From Ensifer adhaerens (GTDB taxonomy: Bacteria > Pseudomonadota > Alphaproteobacteria > Rhizobiales > Rhizobiaceae): a stretch of DNA of 46,707 nt. The position numbers and the translations under genes are program-made. Below are positions 33,689 to 41,802 of the stretch, piece by piece; the first letter of the stretch is position 1, and every line of letters begins with the position of its first letter. The stretch is taken from contig NZ_LGAP01000043.1 in assembly GCF_001270265.1 (NCBI RefSeq), positions 1 through 46,707 of the forward strand. The letters are read 5' to 3'. A model generated the notes under the pieces. That model saw only the letters and a program-made list of their open reading frames with translations, made no database searches and had not been told where the DNA came from.

Positions 33689-34293
33689 GCCTGGTTCTCT
33701 TTTGCCTGAGCTTCGCGGAGGGCTGCGGCTTCCGCCGTCACCCGCAGCCAAGAGGAGGTTTCGCGCAGCGACTGGTTCACCGGCTTCTGCACGTTCATGA
33801 TCGCATCGCCCTTCACCATATTCTGCGAGCCTTTCCACGCCTGCACCCAGACGCAGGGCATATCCGGCTCGACCTCGCAATTGCCGTTGGCGCGCACGCC
33901 GCCGCAGGGGCCGTTGCGCAGCTGCTTCGGACAGTTCATCGGGCAGGACATGCCGGTCGATGACAGTGCGCACTGACCGCACATGCGACAGTCGAAGAGA
34001 AAGCCTTTGACGTGGCGTTCGACGAAGGTGACGGGTCGCTCCACCCTGTTGTAGCCGATCGCCTTCCACAACGGATGCAAGAGCAGGAACATGTCGGCAA
34101 AGCGGTTGTAGAACCATTCGAGGAAGCGCGAATGGCGCACGGCCCATAGGCGAACGGTATATTTGTGGCGCGAGCGGCGGCTGGGGGAGACGCCGGCTGG
34201 GGTATAGGCGCCGGTCGCGGCCTTGGCAGCGGGTGCGGCGTTGCCCTTGACGATCTTCGTTTCGATTGCGTCTGCGACCTTCGGGTCAGCCAT
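33685..34293 (-). CDS. MetV-like Cys-rich protein (MTHFR C-terminal-domain family)
   Basis: Encodes 202 residues. The Cys-rich segment CRMCGQCALSSTGMSCPMNC, followed by CGG and further Cys, matches the zinc/cluster-binding domain of MetV-type proteins that complex with MetF in acetogens. The N-terminus is basic (PSRRSRHK). It may supply electron-transfer or structural partners to MetF. ATG 34293 follows GGAGG. It overlaps both its neighbours, MetF at the 3' side and the 'virulence factor' gene at the 5' side, so it is transcribed and probably translated with them. Confidence 0.88.
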   Translation of the reverse strand: MADPKVADAIETKIVKGNAAPAAKAATGAYTPAGVSPSRRSRHKYTVRLWAVRHSRFLEWFYNRFADMFLLLHPLWKAIGYNRVERPVTFVERHVKGFLFDCRMCGQCALSSTGMSCPMNCPKQLRNGPCGGVRANGNCEVEPDMPCVWVQAWKGSQNMVKGDAIMNVQKPVNQSLRETSSWLRVTAEAAALREAQAKENQA

Positions 34294-34588
34294 TGTCGCG
34301 GCCTCCTGCCTTGACCAGGGCGACCAGGCGCTCGCGATCAAAGGCCGCTTCGAGTTCGGAAGCGGCACGGTCGGCTTCCGCTTCCAGGTCGTCGGAAACC
34401 GGCACGGGGTCGGCCTTGCGCCATTCGGCGAGATAATCGTCGGTTTCGGCAGCACCAGTGCGCATGGCGCACATGTCGATCGCCTCGGTGAAGCGCAGCG
34501 AAAGCTCGCGCTTTGCGGTCGTGCGGCCCCGTTTGATGATGACCTGGGCCGGGATGTCGCGCCAGTAGACGATTATGCGATCTGCCAT
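34286..34588 (-). CDS. 'virulence factor' domain protein
   Basis: Encodes 100 residues. MADRIIVYWRDIPAQVIIKR and ELSLRFTEAIDMCAMRTGAA fit the small family labelled 'virulence factor' in domain collections, whose role is unknown. It overlaps the MetV-like gene by eight bases, in an operon with MetF. Its recurring place with corrinoid genes suggests an accessory function. The name should not be taken as evidence of virulence. Confidence 0.82.
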   Translation of the reverse strand: MADRIIVYWRDIPAQVIIKRGRTTAKRELSLRFTEAIDMCAMRTGAAETDDYLAEWRKADPVPVSDDLEAEADRAASELEAAFDRERLVALVKAGGRDNG

Positions 34589-34628
34589 CGGGTGTCGTTC
34601 TCCTCTTCTGCGACAATGCTTATGTCCC

Positions 34629-34657
34629 GGCGTCGTGGCTCACCTCGCCACGACGTT
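34629..34657. promoter_or_regulatory. palindrome upstream of the MetF-operon
   Basis: CGTCGTGG...CCACGACG, an eight-base-arm inverted repeat around CTCACCTCG, lies about 45 bases upstream of the 'virulence factor' gene. It could be an operator or a hairpin in the 5' untranslated region. Confidence 0.35.
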
Positions 34658-34846
34658 GGATATGTCCAAAAACGACGCCGGCGTAGAACGTTGAAAACAC
34701 CCAGCACTCTACGCGTTGCCGCGATGCGAGCAAGTCCGGGGCACGGTAAGTCCATCTATTGGGGAGTGCTAGAAATTTCAGGGGCTTAGAGCCTTCGAAC
34801 GGCCAAATGTGGTGACGCGACAGTTGTCGCGCTCCGCCCAATTTTC

Positions 34847-35650
34847 CTACCAGATGCCGCGCCGAATTCCGTTCCAGAGCCATGTCCAGATTGGCGGGTG
34901 ATACCATTGTTGCGACGGGCCTGCGACATCGAGCGATCGCAGCTTGCCTTGCAGAGCATCGTCGATTGCGGCAATGGCGATGTCGGTGGAGGCGGCCGTC
35001 TGCAGCAGCGGATAGGTGTGCATCGTGTCGGCTTCTGTGGGCGTCTGGCGCGACTGGTAGAGAATGCCGCCGGTGTCGACGCCTTCGTCGACGAGATGCA
35101 CGCTCGCGCCGAAATTGCCGACGTCGTCGTTGATCCGCGCCCAGTAGCCGCCCATCAGCCCGCGATAGCGCGGATTGATGCCGGCATGGAAATTGACGAC
35201 CGGGCAGGGCATTGCCGCAAGCGTCGCCTTCGTCAACATGCGGCAACTGATGAGAAAGACGACTTGCGGGGCGAGCTGCCGGATCTCGGACACGGCGCCG
35301 GCGTCGTTCACCGAAACGATCTGCTGCATCCGCACCCTGGGATCCGGCACGCCTGAGACACCGTAGAGCCTCAGGATCTCGTCCGCTCTTTGCCGGGTAA
35401 AGCGCTTGCCGAAACGCGAGGCGATCATCGTCGCCAGTTGCCCGATCGCCGTCGGCCAACCGAGCTTTCGCGCCCGCCGGCGCAGGAAGAGACCCTTGGA
35501 TTCCGGCTGTTCCTCGAAGACGACGACATCGTCGAAGCGCGCCGAAAGCGCGTTGATCATGATCCATGGATTCTCGCCGCCCGCCGTCACCACGACGACG
35601 CGGCCCGGCCGCTTACCGGTGACCATGATCTCGTTTTCTGCGTCCGCCAT
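34847..35650 (-). CDS. formyltransferase family protein
   Basis: Encodes 267 residues. VVVVTAGGENPWIMINAL at the front and NFHAGINPRYRGLMGGYWA, followed by GASVHLVDEGVDTGGILY, are the formyltransferase (PF00551-type) signature with the N-H-D catalytic triad (Asn in NFHAG, His, and the downstream Asp). It should transfer a formyl group from 10-formyl-H4F to an amine; whether it works on a sugar nucleotide or something else is unknown. It lies between the corrinoid genes. ATG 35650 follows AGAGG. Confidence 0.83.
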   Translation of the reverse strand: MADAENEIMVTGKRPGRVVVVTAGGENPWIMINALSARFDDVVVFEEQPESKGLFLRRRARKLGWPTAIGQLATMIASRFGKRFTRQRADEILRLYGVSGVPDPRVRMQQIVSVNDAGAVSEIRQLAPQVVFLISCRMLTKATLAAMPCPVVNFHAGINPRYRGLMGGYWARINDDVGNFGASVHLVDEGVDTGGILYQSRQTPTEADTMHTYPLLQTAASTDIAIAAIDDALQGKLRSLDVAGPSQQWYHPPIWTWLWNGIRRGIW

Positions 35651-35899
35651 GCCGGCCTCTGATGCGTTGGTCGTTGCAGATATGGCGGCTGCCAAGTTAC
35701 CGGCGACTTAATGCTGCTAGCGCGGGCAACCGAGGGCGTCACAGGCGGTGTGTCGTTTCTCGGCTTGTTGTCCGTCTGATCGCTGGACTGCTGCGCTCGC
35801 CTGATGAGCAGAAGCTGCGCAGCCCGACCGCTCTTTAGGGCGTGTTCAGCTTTTTGTGTCACCTCTCATGCGTCCGTTTCACAAGCCGGAGAGTCGAGG

Positions 35900-37129
35900 A
35901 TGGGCGTCGTGACGCTAGGGGACGTTGATCGCCAGATCGGCCGCGGGTTCAAGTTCCTGCGCTTTTCGCCCGATATCGAGACGGCGTTCCTTCACGACTA
36001 CGCCGCAAGCCGCATCAGACTTGCGGCTGTCTGGGCAATCATCGGCACGCTGATCTACGACAGCGTCTTCTTCGGCGACGCAACGATGATGCCGGATGTG
36101 TTCTCTGAACTCGTCACCGTGCGCTTCGGCATCTTCACGCCCTTTGCCCTCTTCAGCGTGCTGGCACTCAGGCGCTGGCCGAGCGCGCGCAACTACGATC
36201 TGTTGTCCATCTCTGTCGCGGTGCTCGGTGTGTCGCTGCCGATGTCGGTCGCCGTCTTCAGCAACAGTCCCTACCTGTTCGTCTACCAGAACGGCAATGT
36301 CGCGGCGTTCCTGTTCTTCGTCGTCGCACTCCGGCCTCGAATTTTGACTATCTTGGTCGGTCTGGCACTGATGTGTGCAGTGCAATTCACAACGACGAAG
36401 CTGAACGGCACCTTCGACGATGTCACCTATACCGGGATCGTCACCTTCTATGTCACGCTGACGATTTTCCTGGCGATGAGCGCCTATTTCATGGAGCACA
36501 AGGATCGGCTGAATTTCCTTCACCAACTGCGCGGCAGCCTGCTGCATGCTGAGCTGGAGCGCAAATCTGAGCGCGACGAACTGACCGGTCTCTTCAACCG
36601 CCATTCGCTGGCGCGGGTGCGCCAGACAATCTGGAGCAGGCAGAGTGCTGCCGCCGTGGCGGTGATCATGCTCGATATCGACCGCTTCAAGCTCTTCAAC
36701 GACGTTCACGGCCATATCGAAGGCGACGATTGCCTGCGTGCCGTCTGCCATTGCATCCTGCTTGAGGTTGGCAGCGCGGGCGAAACCTTCCGCTTCGGTG
36801 GCGAGGAAATCCTGGTGCTGATGACTGATGTCGAACAGGAGCAGGCAATCGAAACGGCAGAGAGGATCAGGGCGGCGATCGAGGCGCTTCGCATCCGCAA
36901 CCGTGGCCTTGGCGACGGACAACTCGTCACGGCAAGCCTTGGCGTCGCCTTCGGCAATGCCGACGAAGCCTCGCTGGAAGACCTGCTTCGAGCGGCGGAT
37001 GCTGCGCTCTACCAGGCGAAGCGCGATGGCCGGAATACCGTGTCGATCTTTGACGTCGCGCGGCGCGGTCCGACCGGCTCAGGCCCAGGGGACGACACGG
37101 CCCGGGCTCCGATCCCGCTGGCGAGCTGA
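35900..37129 (+). CDS. membrane-bound diguanylate cyclase
   Basis: Encodes 409 residues. Six hydrophobic segments (about 40-200, e.g. AAVWAIIGTLIYD, FAVLAL..., LTIFLAMSAYF) form an N-terminal membrane sensor. The C-terminal GGDEF domain (from about 225: DELTGLFNRHSL) has active-site GGEEI at 300-304; the last residue of the signature is Ile rather than Phe, which is tolerated in active cyclases. No RxxD site is seen. The start follows GGAGAG. It is opposite in strand to the surrounding corrinoid genes and may be unrelated to them. Confidence 0.92.
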   Translation: MGVVTLGDVDRQIGRGFKFLRFSPDIETAFLHDYAASRIRLAAVWAIIGTLIYDSVFFGDATMMPDVFSELVTVRFGIFTPFALFSVLALRRWPSARNYDLLSISVAVLGVSLPMSVAVFSNSPYLFVYQNGNVAAFLFFVVALRPRILTILVGLALMCAVQFTTTKLNGTFDDVTYTGIVTFYVTLTIFLAMSAYFMEHKDRLNFLHQLRGSLLHAELERKSERDELTGLFNRHSLARVRQTIWSRQSAAAVAVIMLDIDRFKLFNDVHGHIEGDDCLRAVCHCILLEVGSAGETFRFGGEEILVLMTDVEQEQAIETAERIRAAIEALRIRNRGLGDGQLVTASLGVAFGNADEASLEDLLRAADAALYQAKRDGRNTVSIFDVARRGPTGSGPGDDTARAPIPLAS

Positions 37130-37177
37130 CCTCCGCCGCTTCCCTTGCCTTGAATTGCACCAGGGGGCGGTTGAGGG

Positions 37178-37798
37178 TCAAGCGCCCAAGAGCGACGTCG
37201 TCAGGTCGCCATAGCCCGTGAACCGGTATTCGTATTCGAGGCCGAGATAGTCGGCGGCCTCTTTGGCCTTTGCCTGCAGCGCCTCGTCCTCCTGCTGCGA
37301 GAGATAGACGAGCTTACGGTAGTGGCCGAAATACATGTCCCTGAGCTCCGGATGGCGCTTGAGGCCGAGCGGTTCGATGACGAAGGCCTCGAACTGGCGG
37401 GCGAGGAAATCGGTGAGAAAGAAGGCGGTGATATCGTCGTCCCAGCGGCTGGCGAAGGCGTCGTTGCCGGCGAAGAAGGAGTAGCAGTGCGGGCCGGGGA
37501 TGCGCTCGACACGTTCTTCTTCGCAGAGCCGGTCCAGGTGGCCGCCGGTGCCGCAATCGGCATAGGCGACGAAGATGCGCTCAAAGCCCTCCTGCCGCGC
37601 CTTGGCGATCGCCTCCCTGACACCCGGCGTGATCTTGTCGGGGGTGTTGTGCCAGATGGCGGGCAGACAGGTCAGGTCGACATGGTCGAGCTTGTTGGCC
37701 TGACAGATGGCGAGGATTTCGCGCGCGATGGCGCCACAACCGATGACGTGAACTTTTTCCGGTTGTGCACGTTCTATTGCGCGCGATACTTTTTCCAT
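37178..37798 (-). CDS. DUF1638 family protein
   Basis: Encodes 206 residues. VHVIGCGAIAREI, CLPAIWHNTPDKI, and YADCGTGGHLDRLC are hallmarks of DUF1638, which recurs next to MttB-type methyltransferase genes and is of unknown function. Its Cys-rich character (CGAIA, DCGTGG, CLP) hints at metal or corrinoid binding. The start at 37798 follows GGAATCGAG. It precedes the entericidin gene on the opposite strand. Confidence 0.88.
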   Translation of the reverse strand: MEKVSRAIERAQPEKVHVIGCGAIAREILAICQANKLDHVDLTCLPAIWHNTPDKITPGVREAIAKARQEGFERIFVAYADCGTGGHLDRLCEEERVERIPGPHCYSFFAGNDAFASRWDDDITAFFLTDFLARQFEAFVIEPLGLKRHPELRDMYFGHYRKLVYLSQQEDEALQAKAKEAADYLGLEYEYRFTGYGDLTTSLLGA

Positions 37799-37837
37799 CT
37801 CGATTCCATCCAGTGATCAACGTGAAGGAAACTGGCC

Positions 37838-37996
37838 ATGAAAACACAAACTCTTGCCACCGTCGGCGCCATTCTCATCGCCCTTACGACGCTGAGCGCC
37901 TGCGGCAATACGATCCGTGGCATCGGCCAGGATACCGCAAACACCGTCAACGCGACACAGGCGGCCGGCAAGAAGGTGGTCCGCGCCGCCAACTGA
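37838..37996 (+). CDS. entericidin-like lipoprotein
   Basis: Encodes 52 residues. It has a type II signal with lipobox LSAC (C22 lipidated), and the remaining mature part GNTIRGIGQDTANTVNATQA is the entericidin EcnA/EcnB pattern. Entericidins are small membrane lipoproteins tied to stationary-phase bacteriolysis in enteric bacteria; the role in rhizobia is not known. GAAGGA precedes the ATG. Confidence 0.85.
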   Translation: MKTQTLATVGAILIALTTLSACGNTIRGIGQDTANTVNATQAAGKKVVRAAN

Positions 37997-38192
37997 GCCT
38001 CCGTCTGAGGCGCCGCGCGCCGAGTTCGGGCTCGATCCGCTTTGATGCCCGGGCTTCTCGCTTGATGTTCCGCGCCCGTCGCGGCGAGGAACATAAAGAG
38101 ACAGTTCGGACGCGCCGATTTTCCATCGACATCGCCGCATGGTGGGCGGTTGCGCCGCATCGCAAAATCCCACCGTTTTCATGCCAGCAAAT

Positions 38193-38231
38193 GAAAAGCC
38201 GGCCGCGAGCGTCATTGCTGCGGCCGGCTTT
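38193..38231 (-). terminator. terminator of the corrinoid-protein gene
   Basis: On the minus strand AAGCCGGCCGC...GCGGCCGGCTT followed by TTC: an 11-bp GC-rich stem shortly after the stop of the corrinoid-protein gene. Confidence 0.8.
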
Positions 38232-38250
38232 CCGTGTTCGTGAAGCAGGC

Positions 38251-38949
38251 TCAGCCGGCAGCGAGCAGGTTGTGCTTGCGCTTCATGAAGTCCTTGGCGG
38301 TTTCGACCGCGATCGCCGCGTCGCGGCAATAGGCGTCGGCGCCGACGGCCTTGCCGAATTCCTCGTTGAGCGGCGCGCCGCCGACGAGAACGACGTAGTC
38401 GTCACGCAGTCCTTTTTCCTTCAGCGTATCGATGACGACCTTCATGTAGGGCATGGTGGTGGTCAGCAGCGCCGACATGCCGAGAATGTCCGGCTGCTCG
38501 CGCTCGATCGCTTCCAGATAATTTTCGACCGGATTGTTGATGCCGAGGTCGACGACGTCGAAGCCGGCGCCTTCCATCATCATGCCGACGAGGTTCTTGC
38601 CGATGTCGTGAATGTCGCCCTTGACGGTGCCGATGACCATCTTGCCGAGCTTCGGTGCGCCGGTTTCGGCGAGCAGCGGCCGCAGAATGAACATGCCGGC
38701 CTTCATCGCATTGGCCGACAGCAGAACTTCCGGCACGAACAGGATGCCGTCACGGAAGTCGACGCCGACGATGCGCATGCCTTCGACCAGCGCCTGGGTC
38801 AGGACGTCGTAGGGCGTCCAACCGCGCTTGAGCAGGATGTTGGTTCCGTCCTCGATCTCCTCCTTGAGGCCGTCATAGAGGTCGTCATGCATCTGCTGCA
38901 CAAGTTCCTCGTCGGAAAGGTCCTCGAGAATGATTTCATCGTCTGCCAT
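38251..38949 (-). CDS. corrinoid (cobalamin-binding) protein, MtbC/MtgC-like
   Basis: Encodes 232 residues. The N-terminal helical cap (about 1-95) and the Rossmann-type B12-binding domain carry DIHDIG with H114 as the base-off cobalt ligand (D112, H114, G117), then SALLTTTM and LVGGAPLN. This is the methyl-carrying partner of MttB-family methyltransferases. It is divergent from that methyltransferase gene (start 337 bases away), so both can be regulated by the intergenic region. Confidence 0.95.
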   Translation of the reverse strand: MADDEIILEDLSDEELVQQMHDDLYDGLKEEIEDGTNILLKRGWTPYDVLTQALVEGMRIVGVDFRDGILFVPEVLLSANAMKAGMFILRPLLAETGAPKLGKMVIGTVKGDIHDIGKNLVGMMMEGAGFDVVDLGINNPVENYLEAIEREQPDILGMSALLTTTMPYMKVVIDTLKEKGLRDDYVVLVGGAPLNEEFGKAVGADAYCRDAAIAVETAKDFMKRKHNLLAAG

Positions 38950-39171
38950 AGTAGGGTTCCTCGGTTCCTGGCACGGCCGGGCTAAAATCCGGACACGTTC
39001 ACCAATCAATAGCGGTCGACGTGTAAAAATCTGTTTTCGAAAGCGACGTCGCATATGACAAAAAGCGACGGGAGGGCGGCTTCTTTCGAGGCCTGTATAT
39101 TCTTAACAAAAACAATATATTCGCGCCATGCGGTTTTTGGCCGGCCATGACGCAGATCGCAGTGTTCGAGT

Positions 39172-39190
39172 TGCGCCACTCGTTGGCGCA
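39172..39190. promoter_or_regulatory. perfect inverted repeat between corrinoid-protein and methyltransferase genes
   Basis: TGCGCCA-CTCGT-TGGCGCA, seven-base arms with a five-base spacer, lies 96 bases upstream of the methyltransferase ATG. Another palindrome, GCGACGTCGC, lies at 39043-39052 nearer the corrinoid-protein gene. The 38950-39285 gap contains no other gene. Confidence 0.4.
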
Positions 39191-39285
39191 TTGAGACCCG
39201 TACAGTCCCTGCGGCTTGGTAGCATTAGGGCCAATTGGTGCTTGAAGGCGCAAGATATCGAAATGCGCGGGAGAGGAATGAGTAA

Positions 39286-40860
39286 ATGAGCGACGTGACA
39301 GAACAGGACGCGGTTGAGGGTGGCGGTCGCCGCTCGCGTGGCGAGGGGCGGGGAGCGGCGGCACGGCGTGCCTCGCGCACCGGCGGCGGCCCGGGGCCGT
39401 CTCTGCCCTATATCCAGCGCAAGATTCGCGAATACGAGGTCCTGGACGAGGAGGGCCTGCAGCTCATCGAGCGCAATGCCGATACGATCCTGGAGGAAAT
39501 CGGCATCGAGTTCCGTGATGACGCCGAGGCGCTCGAACTCTGGAAAGAGGCCGGCGCCGATGTGCGCGGCCAGCGCGTTCACTTCCCCAAGGGGCTCTGC
39601 CGCGAACTTCTGAAAACCGCACCGTCCGAATTCACCTGGCACGCCCGCAATCCTGCGCGCAGCGCCCAGGTCGGCGGCAAGGCGACGATCTTCGCGCCGG
39701 TCTATGGCCCGCCCTTCGTCCGCGATCTCGAAGGCGTAAGGCGTTACGCGACCATCGAGGACTTCCGCAATTTCGTGAAGCTCGCCTATATGGCGCCGTC
39801 GATGCATTCGTCCGGCGGCACGGTCTGCGAGCCCGTCGACATTCCGGTGAACAAGCGTCACCTCGACATGGTCTACAGCCACATCAAATATTCCGACAAG
39901 CCGTTCATGGGATCGGTGACGGCGCCCGAGCGCGCCGAGGACACGATCGCCATGGCCAAGCTCGTGTTCGGCGACGAGTTCGTCGAAAACAATTGCGTCA
40001 CACTCAACCTGATCAACGCCAACTCGCCGATGGTCTTCGACGAGACCATGGTGGGCGCGCTCAAGGTCTATGCCCGCCACAATCAGGCCTGCGTGCTTTC
40101 GCCGTTCATCCTGTCGGGCGCCATGAGCCCGGTGACGGTTGCCGGCACGCTGACGCAGATTCTTGCCGAAGTGCTGGCCGGCGCCTCGTTCACCCAGCTG
40201 ATCCGCAAGGGCGCGCCGGTGCTGTTCGGTACCTTTGCCGCCTCGATCTCGATGCAGTCGGGCGCACCGACCTTCGGCACGCCGGAGCCGTCGCTGGTTT
40301 CCTATGGCGCGGCACAGCTGGCCCGCCGCTTGAAGCTGCCGTTCCGCACCGGCGGTTCGCTCTGCGGCTCCAAGGTTCCGGACGCTCAAGCCGCGCACGA
40401 ATCGGCCAACACGCTGAACATGACGCTGCTCGCCGGCACCAATTTCGTGCTGCATGCGGCCGGCTGGCTCGAAGGCGGTCTTATTTCTTCCTATGAGAAG
40501 TTCATGATCGACCAGGACCAACTCGGCATGATGCAGAAGATGGCCGAAGGCGTGGATCTCTCGGAGAACGCCCAGGCGCTGGACGCCATCCGTGAAGTCG
40601 GTCCGGGCAGCCACTATCTCGGCTGCGCCCACACCCAGGCCAATTTCCAGACGGCTTTCTACCGCTCGCCGCTCGCCGACAACAATTCCTACGAACAGTG
40701 GGAAGTGGAAGGCGAAAAGCGCATCGAGCAGCGCGCCAATGCGCTCGCCCGCAGCTGGCTGGAGCATTACGAGGCACCCTATCTCGATCCGGCAATCGAT
40801 GACGCGCTCAAGGCCTTTATTGAGGAGCGCAAGAACTCGATGCCAGACGCCTTCACTTGA
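39286..40860 (+). CDS. MttB-superfamily corrinoid methyltransferase (non-pyrrolysine)
   Basis: Encodes 524 residues with no in-frame amber codon, so it does not use pyrrolysine. The N-terminus is Arg/Gly-rich (GGGRRSRGEGRGAAARRASR). The following TIM barrel has LPYIQRKIREYEVLDEEGLQ, IGIEFRDDAEAL, and SHYLGCAHTQANFQTAF, as in the trimethylamine:corrinoid methyltransferase (MttB) family. Non-Pyl members demethylate glycine betaine, proline betaine, carnitine and related compounds. Substrate here is unknown. GAGAGG precedes the ATG. It is divergent from its corrinoid protein gene. Confidence 0.95.
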   Translation: MSDVTEQDAVEGGGRRSRGEGRGAAARRASRTGGGPGPSLPYIQRKIREYEVLDEEGLQLIERNADTILEEIGIEFRDDAEALELWKEAGADVRGQRVHFPKGLCRELLKTAPSEFTWHARNPARSAQVGGKATIFAPVYGPPFVRDLEGVRRYATIEDFRNFVKLAYMAPSMHSSGGTVCEPVDIPVNKRHLDMVYSHIKYSDKPFMGSVTAPERAEDTIAMAKLVFGDEFVENNCVTLNLINANSPMVFDETMVGALKVYARHNQACVLSPFILSGAMSPVTVAGTLTQILAEVLAGASFTQLIRKGAPVLFGTFAASISMQSGAPTFGTPEPSLVSYGAAQLARRLKLPFRTGGSLCGSKVPDAQAAHESANTLNMTLLAGTNFVLHAAGWLEGGLISSYEKFMIDQDQLGMMQKMAEGVDLSENAQALDAIREVGPGSHYLGCAHTQANFQTAFYRSPLADNNSYEQWEVEGEKRIEQRANALARSWLEHYEAPYLDPAIDDALKAFIEERKNSMPDAFT

Positions 40861-40967
40861 AAGGGTCCCGAACGAGCCAGGGAGCAAGGCGGCGCGGCGC
40901 AGGTGGCTGACATGATCCAGAAGGAGGTCTGGCGCCCGCATTACGATCTACAGGGGCCGAAACCGAA

Positions 40968-41672
40968 ATGACGGCGCCTTCCGCACCTGCGGACACTGTT
41001 CTCGAAATCGTCCGTGCGGCTCTTGAGCCGCACGGACTTTTTTTGCGTGGCACGCTGAATTTCGCTTCCAGTGATGCCGCGCCGCTGCTGGCGGATGGCC
41101 GGCCTGCGGCAAGCGTGGTGCTGATCGGCAATATCGGCGGCTCGCTGTGGCAGCCGTTCGTGCGCTGGCGTGAGGAAGCGCCGGATCGCGGCGGCGCCGA
41201 CCCGCTCGACACTTGGTCTAAGGCGGTGATCGGCGAGATCGCCCGGGCAAATGGGGCGACGGCCTATTTCCCGTCCGATCCGCCGTGGCAGCCGTTCCAG
41301 CAATGGGCGATGCGGGCGGAAGGGCTGAAGGCTTCACCGCTCGGCATTCTCATCCACCCGCGCTACGGCCTATGGCACGGCTATCGCGGCGCGCTGGCTT
41401 TCGCCATGGCCTTACCGGCCGATGGCGAGCGGACGACCGCGCATCCCTGTGACAGCTGCGTGGAAAAACCGTGCATTGCCGCCTGTCCCGCCGGCGCGCT
41501 CGAGCGCCTGCAATTCGATGTCGGCCGCTGTCGCAGCCATCTCAGGACGGAGGCGGGCAGGAGCGGTTGTCTCAAGCGCGGATGCCTTGCGCGCGATGCC
41601 TGTCCCGTCGGGCGGGACTATCGCTATCCGCGCGATCAGCTACACTTTCACATGGCTGCGCTCAGCCTTTGA
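40968..41672 (+). CDS. ferredoxin-like protein, QueG-type 4Fe-4S segment
   Basis: Encodes 234 residues. C-terminal cysteines CDSCVEKPCIAACP, followed by C..., CLKRGCLARDAC, resemble the 4Fe-4S region of QueG, a cobalamin-dependent reductase; the N-terminal half (about 1-120) has no separate recognised domain. It follows the methyltransferase by 107 bases on the same strand, so it may be its electron donor or a corrinoid reductase. No B12-binding motif is visible in it. The N-terminal part lacks the QueG substrate domain as I know it. Confidence 0.8.
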   Translation: MTAPSAPADTVLEIVRAALEPHGLFLRGTLNFASSDAAPLLADGRPAASVVLIGNIGGSLWQPFVRWREEAPDRGGADPLDTWSKAVIGEIARANGATAYFPSDPPWQPFQQWAMRAEGLKASPLGILIHPRYGLWHGYRGALAFAMALPADGERTTAHPCDSCVEKPCIAACPAGALERLQFDVGRCRSHLRTEAGRSGCLKRGCLARDACPVGRDYRYPRDQLHFHMAALSL

Positions 41673-41802
41673 GCCACCTCGTTCCGCCTTGGCGCGCAAA
41701 GATGGTGCAAATCTCCAAAATGACTAAAATTGGAGGTGTCGTGGAAAGATAATATTATCGAATTTATAACGATCTGGACGGCGTGGCGTTGGAGTCCATC
41801 GT

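Noticed and set aside
34286-34588. Pathogenicity function for the 'virulence factor' protein
   Set aside because: The label comes from a domain name; its operon context is C1 metabolism.
39286-40860. Pyrrolysine-containing MttB
   Set aside because: The 524-codon frame has no internal TAG, so it is a non-Pyl family member.
39103-40941. 612-codon minus-strand open frame opposite the methyltransferase
   Set aside because: Composition and position mark it as the antisense shadow of the MttB-family gene, which has strong family motifs.
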